Shown here: in pieces, positions 59,758 to 64,000 of the stretch | Layout: every line of letters starts with the position of its first letter | Position numbering within the stretch: position 1 is the stretch's first letter | Origin: Desulfuromonadaceae bacterium | Lineage (GTDB): Bacteria > Desulfobacterota > Desulfuromonadia > Desulfuromonadales > JAHYIW01 | Direction: 5' to 3' | Length of the DNA stretch: 64,000 nucleotides | Assembly: GCA_019429445.1 (NCBI GenBank) | Contig: JAHYIW010000020.1 | Coordinates: 1 to 64,000, forward strand | Notes under the pieces: generated by a model | Told to the model about the DNA's origin: nothing | The model's database searches: none | Seen by the model: the letters and a program-made list of their open reading frames with translations, nothing else | Translations under genes and position numbers: made by a program

Positions 59758-61062
59758 ATGCGTAACAATATCGTTCATATCGGTGCCGGCGAACTTACTT
59801 ACGAAATCCGTGCGATTGTCGATATCGCAGACAAATTAAAAAAACTCGGCATCAAAACCAATATGGAAAATATCGGCGATCCGATCGCCAAGGGAGAAAA
59901 GATTCCCGCGTGGATGAAAAAGATCGTCGCCGATCTGGCCATGAAAGATTGCAGCTACGGTTACTGTGCCACCAAGGGGGTGCTGGAGACCCGCGAGTTT
60001 CTTGCCGAGATGACCAATCGCCGTGGCAAGGCCCATATTACCGCGGAAGATATCATCTTTTTCAACGGACTCGGTGATGCGATCCAGAAGGTCTACGGTT
60101 TCTTGCGCCGCGAGGCCCGTGTCATCGGTCCCTCGCCGACCTATTCGACCCATTCGTCTGCCGAGGCTGCCCACGCCGGACAGCGCCCGGTGTCGTACCG
60201 TCTCGACCCGGACAATAACTGGTATCCAGACATGGATGACCTGCGCCTGTCGATTAAATACAATCCGGCGATCGTGGCGATTCTGATCATCAACCCGGAC
60301 AACCCGACCGGAGCGGTTTACCCCGAACGGATTCTCAAGGAAGTGGTTGCCATTGCCAAGGAGTTCGATCTGTTCATTATCGCCGATGAGATTTACCACA
60401 ACATCGTTTATAACGGGCAGTCGACCAAACCAATTTCCGATCTGATCGGGGATGTGCCGGCGATCGCGATGAAGGGGATCAGCAAGGAAGTACCGTGGCC
60501 TGGTTCGCGTTGCGGCTGGATTGAAGTTTACAATGCGGATAAAGATCCGATGTTTGATCTGTACGTGAAGAGCATTCTCAACTCGAAGATGGTCGAGGTG
60601 TGTTCGACAACCCTGCCGCAGAAGGCCATTCCGCAACTGCTCAGTCATCCCGAGTATTCCCACTATCTGCGCGAACGGGTGACACGTTACGAGCGTTTTT
60701 CAAATATCGCCTATGAGCGTCTCAAAAACGTCCCTGGGATCAAGGTGAATCGCACCAACGGGGCATTCTATATGAGTGTGGTTTTTAAAGAGGGGGGACT
60801 TAACGACCGGCAGACGTTACCGATTGTCAGCGAAGAAGTGCGTGAACTGGTGGAAGGGCTGTTGTGTCAGCCGGGGATTTCGCACGACAAACGTTTTGTC
60901 TATTCGTTGCTCGCTTCAACGGGGATCTGTACCGTGCCGCTTTCTTCCTTCTGTACGGCGGAGCAAGGGTTCCGCGTCACCCTGCTGGAACGGGATGAAG
61001 CCGAGTTCACCCGTGTTTTTGATACCCTCGCGGAAAATATCACGGTTTATCTCAACTCCTGA
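59758..61062 (+). CDS. PLP-dependent aminotransferase, class I/II
   Basis: A 434-residue fold-type I aminotransferase. NPDNPTGAVYPERIL, the IADEIYHNIVYNG block with the cofactor Asp/Tyr, and the Schiff-base Lys in AMKGISKEVPWPGSRCGWIE are visible; the final substrate Arg lies in FRVTLLERD. It resembles alanine or aspartate-type aminotransferases of the AspC/AlaA group, but substrate is not fixed. GGGGAAAGATC precedes the ATG. A terminator follows. Confidence 0.88.
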   Translation: MRNNIVHIGAGELTYEIRAIVDIADKLKKLGIKTNMENIGDPIAKGEKIPAWMKKIVADLAMKDCSYGYCATKGVLETREFLAEMTNRRGKAHITAEDIIFFNGLGDAIQKVYGFLRREARVIGPSPTYSTHSSAEAAHAGQRPVSYRLDPDNNWYPDMDDLRLSIKYNPAIVAILIINPDNPTGAVYPERILKEVVAIAKEFDLFIIADEIYHNIVYNGQSTKPISDLIGDVPAIAMKGISKEVPWPGSRCGWIEVYNADKDPMFDLYVKSILNSKMVEVCSTTLPQKAIPQLLSHPEYSHYLRERVTRYERFSNIAYERLKNVPGIKVNRTNGAFYMSVVFKEGGLNDRQTLPIVSEEVRELVEGLLCQPGISHDKRFVYSLLASTGICTVPLSSFCTAEQGFRVTLLERDEAEFTRVFDTLAENITVYLNS

Positions 61063-61066
61063 GAAC

Positions 61067-61096
61067 AAACGGCTGGCCCCTGGTCAGCCGTTTCTG
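61067..61096 (+). terminator. rho-independent terminator of the aminotransferase gene
   Basis: AAACGGCTG and CAGCCGTTT form a nine-base stem around a GCCCCTGGT-type loop, with T residues after it, 5 bp behind the stop. Confidence 0.85.
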
Positions 61097-61119
61097 CTTA
61101 ACCTGGAGTCCAGCCACGT

Positions 61120-62514
61120 ATGACGACTATCATCAAGAGCGACCTTGCACAACCGATCACGGCGACCGATCAGCTGTGCGCCTATCTGGCCGCCGGAGCG
61201 CGTCCCGCTGATCAGTTGATGATCGGCGCCGAAGTTGAAAAACTGGTGGTCGATGCGCAAACCGGCGAGGCTGCAAGTTATGACCGGATTGAGGCACTCC
61301 TGAAGCGGCTGGCGCTGGACAGTCACTGGCACCAAGTTCATGAGCAGGGGCAGCTGATCGCGCTGACCGGCAATGGTTCGTCGATTACGCTCGAACCGGG
61401 AGGGCAACTGGAACTGTCCGGGCGCATCTGTCCCGATGTTCATTGCAGTCGCGGCGAGGTCATCTGCCATGCCTGCCGCCTGGTTGAGCTTGGCAGGGAA
61501 TTGGGCCTGCTCTTCCTCGGCCTCGGGGTGCAACCGTTCAGCACTCTGGAGCAAATTTCGTGGGTACCGAAAGCGCGTTACTCAATCATGGGCCCGTACA
61601 TGACCCGCACCGGCGACATGGGGCAGCGGATGATGAAGCAAACCAGCGGCTTGCAGGTCAATCTCGATTTTACCGATGAAGCCGACTGTTTTGCCAAACT
61701 GCGCCTGTCTCTGGCGCTGGCACCGGTGCTTTATGCGCTTTTTGCCAATTCGCCGCTGCTCGACGGCAAACCGAGCGGCTTTCTCTCCACGCGGGGGGAA
61801 ATCTGGTCGCGCACCGATCCCGATCGCACCGGACTGTTGCTGCCGTTGTGGAATGAGGTGGCCGGTTTTGCCGCCTATGTCGAATTGGCCCTTGATGTCC
61901 CGATGTATTTTATTTATCGCGCCGGGCGCTATCTTGACCTGACCCGTGAGCGTTTCACTTTTCGTCGTTACCTGCGGGAAGGATTTAGCGGCCAGCGCGC
62001 CACGCTGGGGGACTGGGACATGCATCTCTCGACCCTGTTCCCCGAAGCGCGATTGCGCCCGCAGATCGAAATTCGTTCTCCCGACAGCCTGCCGCTGGAA
62101 TATTGCATGGCCCCCTGCGCCTTTCTCAAGGGGCTGCTTTATGATGCGGAAGCTCGCGACGCAGCGAAACGAATCCTTGCCGTTGTTGCACGTGACGACT
62201 ATCCTGCCGTAACGCGTCAAGCCTGGCGCGACGGCTTGCGTACTCCGTTCGGCAGCCGCACATTGCGGGAAGTGTCGCTCGATTTACTCGATCTGGCGCG
62301 TGACGGTTTGCGTCGCCAACACGCCGCGCCGCGTTGCGGCAAAGCTCATCAGCATGACGAGTGGCATTACCTTGAAGCTTTTTATCAATTGGCACAGTCC
62401 GGCGCAACCCTCGCCGAACGGTTGCTGTTTCGCTGGGGCGGGGATCGCGCGCACCAGTTGGCGGTGTTGGTCGATCACTGCGGTTATTGTCGCGATATGC
62501 CGGAGTGTCAGTAA
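61120..62514 (+). CDS. gshA: glutamate-cysteine ligase, plant/EgtA-type
   Basis: A 464-residue ATP-dependent ligase of the GCS2-type family. Family-like blocks: GAEVEKLVVD, LTGNGSSITLEPGGQLELSG, ARYSIMGPYMTRTGDMGQRM and QTSGLQVNLDF, with IEIRSPDSLPLEY near the C-terminal third. It makes gamma-glutamylcysteine. No glutathione synthetase is adjacent. The C-terminus ends CGYCRDMPEC with three Cys. GGAGTCCAGCCACGT precedes the ATG. Confidence 0.88.
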   Translation: MTTIIKSDLAQPITATDQLCAYLAAGARPADQLMIGAEVEKLVVDAQTGEAASYDRIEALLKRLALDSHWHQVHEQGQLIALTGNGSSITLEPGGQLELSGRICPDVHCSRGEVICHACRLVELGRELGLLFLGLGVQPFSTLEQISWVPKARYSIMGPYMTRTGDMGQRMMKQTSGLQVNLDFTDEADCFAKLRLSLALAPVLYALFANSPLLDGKPSGFLSTRGEIWSRTDPDRTGLLLPLWNEVAGFAAYVELALDVPMYFIYRAGRYLDLTRERFTFRRYLREGFSGQRATLGDWDMHLSTLFPEARLRPQIEIRSPDSLPLEYCMAPCAFLKGLLYDAEARDAAKRILAVVARDDYPAVTRQAWRDGLRTPFGSRTLREVSLDLLDLARDGLRRQHAAPRCGKAHQHDEWHYLEAFYQLAQSGATLAERLLFRWGGDRAHQLAVLVDHCGYCRDMPECQ

Positions 62515-62609
62515 AAAGTTCGGGTATAATCTTCTCCATGTGCTGCTTGCAATCGCTGTTCAACCCTGCTTCAATATTGATCTAACCCTAGTTGCGAAGG
62601 AGTTTGTTT

Positions 62610-64000
62610 ATGTCGATGCCCCCCCTTGATCCGGCTGCCGCGCGGCGGACGGTTGATACCTTGCGCCTGTTGTCGATTGACGCCGTGGAAAAAGCCCGGT
62701 CCGGTCACCCTGGCACGCCGCTGGAAGCAGCGCCGATTGTTTATCTGCTCTATCGTCATCACCTGCGGCACAATCCCGCCAATCCTGATTGGGCGGGGCG
62801 TGATCGCTTTATTCTTTCGTGCGGCCATGCCTCGGCACTCCTCTACAGCACCTTGCATCTGGCCGGGTATGACCTGTCGCTTGACGATCTCAAGGCGTTT
62901 CGTCAATTCGGCTCAAAGACCGCCGGGCACCCCGAATTTCTCCATACGCCAGGGGTGGAAACAACGACCGGACCGCTCGGGCAGGGGTTGGCGGTGGCCA
63001 CCGGGATGGCGATGGGGGGGCGCTTTCTGGCTGAATCGATCGATGCCGAACTGTTTGATTATCGTATTTACACCGTTTGTTCTGACGGCGATCTGATGGA
63101 GGGGGTGACCGCGGAGGCCGGTTCCCTTGCCGGTCATCTGCGGCTGGGGAATCTGATTGCCGTCTACCTCGATAACCGCATCACCATAGAGGGGGCAACC
63201 GATCTGGCGTTTAGCGAGGAAGTGGCCACCCGTTATCTGGCCTATGGCTGGCATGTAGAGCGTGTCGAGGGGGAAAACCTGTTGGAAATCGACGCCGCGC
63301 TGACGCGTGCCAGAACGGATCCACGCCCGTCACTGATTATTGCGCGCACCCATATCGGGCAAGGCTCGCCGCATAAGCAGGATACCGCCGCAGCTCACGG
63401 CGCGCCGCTCGGCGCGGACGAAGTGGCGCTGGTTAAAAAGGCCTTTGGCCGTGATCCGAAGGCAAGCTTCGCGGTACCGGACGATGTTTACGCACACTGT
63501 GCCGCGATCACGGTCAACGGCGCGGCGCTGGAGTCTGACTGGAATCAGCTGGCTGCGCAGAAAGGGCTCGACCTTGCCAGCCGTTTGAATCCGCCGGTCA
63601 CCGGGCTCACCTATCCGCAATTTTCTTCTGATGCCGGAGCGTTGGCCACCCGTCAGGCGAGTGGCACGACCCTTAATCAGCTCGCCGGGCAGTTGCCGCT
63701 GTTGCTCGGGGGTTCTGCCGATCTCGGTCCGTCGAACAACACCGCCCTCAAGGGACTGGCGGATTTTAGTCCGGAACAGGCGGGGCGCAATATCCACTTC
63801 GGCATTCGCGAGCACGCGATGGGGGCAATCCTCAACGGACTGGCGCATACGCCAGGCGTGATCCCCTACGGTGGCACCTTCCTGGTTTTCGCCGATTATA
63901 TGAAACCGGCAATCCGTCTCGCGGCACTGATGGGACTGGCACCGATTTATGTGTTTACACATGATTCGATCGGTCTGGGCGAGGACGGCCCGACCCATCA
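62610..64000 (+). CDS. tkt: transketolase, truncated by the window edge
   Basis: About 463 residues are visible and the frame remains open at the right end, so the C-terminal third is missing. Thiamin diphosphate site GDLMEGVTAEAGSLAGHLRL with the metal-binding Asn in YLDNRITIEG, the N-terminal SGHPGTPLEAAP and HGAPLGADEV, and the second-domain GGSADLGPSNNT and HFGIREHAMGA are all present. GCGAAGGAGTTTGTTT precedes the ATG; a second ATG lies two codons later. Works in the pentose phosphate pathway with the transaldolase at 4304. Confidence 0.94.
   Translation, partial: MSMPPLDPAAARRTVDTLRLLSIDAVEKARSGHPGTPLEAAPIVYLLYRHHLRHNPANPDWAGRDRFILSCGHASALLYSTLHLAGYDLSLDDLKAFRQFGSKTAGHPEFLHTPGVETTTGPLGQGLAVATGMAMGGRFLAESIDAELFDYRIYTVCSDGDLMEGVTAEAGSLAGHLRLGNLIAVYLDNRITIEGATDLAFSEEVATRYLAYGWHVERVEGENLLEIDAALTRARTDPRPSLIIARTHIGQGSPHKQDTAAAHGAPLGADEVALVKKAFGRDPKASFAVPDDVYAHCAAITVNGAALESDWNQLAAQKGLDLASRLNPPVTGLTYPQFSSDAGALATRQASGTTLNQLAGQLPLLLGGSADLGPSNNTALKGLADFSPEQAGRNIHFGIREHAMGAILNGLAHTPGVIPYGGTFLVFADYMKPAIRLAALMGLAPIYVFTHDSIGLGEDGPTH

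Overview
The window reads as a chromosomal segment of a Desulfuromonadales-type bacterium (Geobacter, Pelobacter or Desulfuromonas relative). The lineage is inferred from gene content: an ActP-type acetate permease with its DUF485 partner, a one-haem and a three-haem c-type cytochrome, a DUF3373 outer-membrane protein, a DUF3187 protein, and small Cys-containing proteins typical of that group. Coding density is high and base composition is moderately GC-rich. No tRNA, rRNA, CRISPR array or intact insertion sequence was recognised. Both window ends cut genes: a DUF3373 porin-like gene on the left and a transketolase on the right.

Layout. 1-5.3 kb: porin plus monohaem cytochrome operon, a beta-barrel protein, folK, a TRASH-like small protein, a small-type transaldolase and a Cys-rich small protein. 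5.4-7.7 kb: elongation factor P with its EpmA lysyltransferase, divergent from a second, arginine-type EF-P paralogue (EfpL/YeiP-like). 7.7-13.6 kb: a NarXL-type two-component pair divergent from an orphan protein resembling Pycsar effectors, then a YkgJ Cys-cluster protein, a ferritin-like protein, an MFS transporter and a membrane-anchored unknown. 13.6-16.8 kb: acetate permease operon with a long AT-rich upstream region. 16.8-20.7 kb: trpS, a small unknown and lon. 20.9-33.4 kb: one uninterrupted type II secretion operon, gspC-D-E-F-G-H-I-J-K-L-M-N followed by a DUF3187 gene, most junctions overlapping by a few bases. 33.8-43 kb: polA, a nuclease-fold-like unknown, an isolated pseudopilin, yaeQ, a hybrid sensor kinase, alanine dehydrogenase and a Uup-type ABC-F ATPase.

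43-51.7 kb lies between two cold-shock genes, each with a terminator-like hairpin in its leader. Between them are a DUF1847 protein, a membrane metallophosphoesterase, a receiver protein, an MgtC-like protein, a tRNA-dihydrouridine synthase, RsgA and a cNMP/CBS/DUF294 protein. 51.9-53.6 kb is the only clearly degenerate region: the C-terminal part of a large DNA methyltransferase with an in-frame amber codon, bordered or invaded by three different palindromic repeats. 53.6-59.5 kb: a three-haem cytochrome, then a potassium-uptake cluster with two TrkH-type channels and three TrkA-type gating proteins, and a receiver protein. 59.5-64 kb: a possible 33-residue peptide, an aminotransferase, a plant-type glutamate-cysteine ligase and transketolase.

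The genes together describe an acetate-using, cytochrome-rich cell with type II export, double potassium uptake and two EF-P systems. I found no complete new defence or mobile system. The least explained elements are the palindrome-riddled methyltransferase remnant, the paired csp leader hairpins, a 164-bp element with 19-bp inverted ends upstream of lon, and the orphan Pycsar-effector-like protein.
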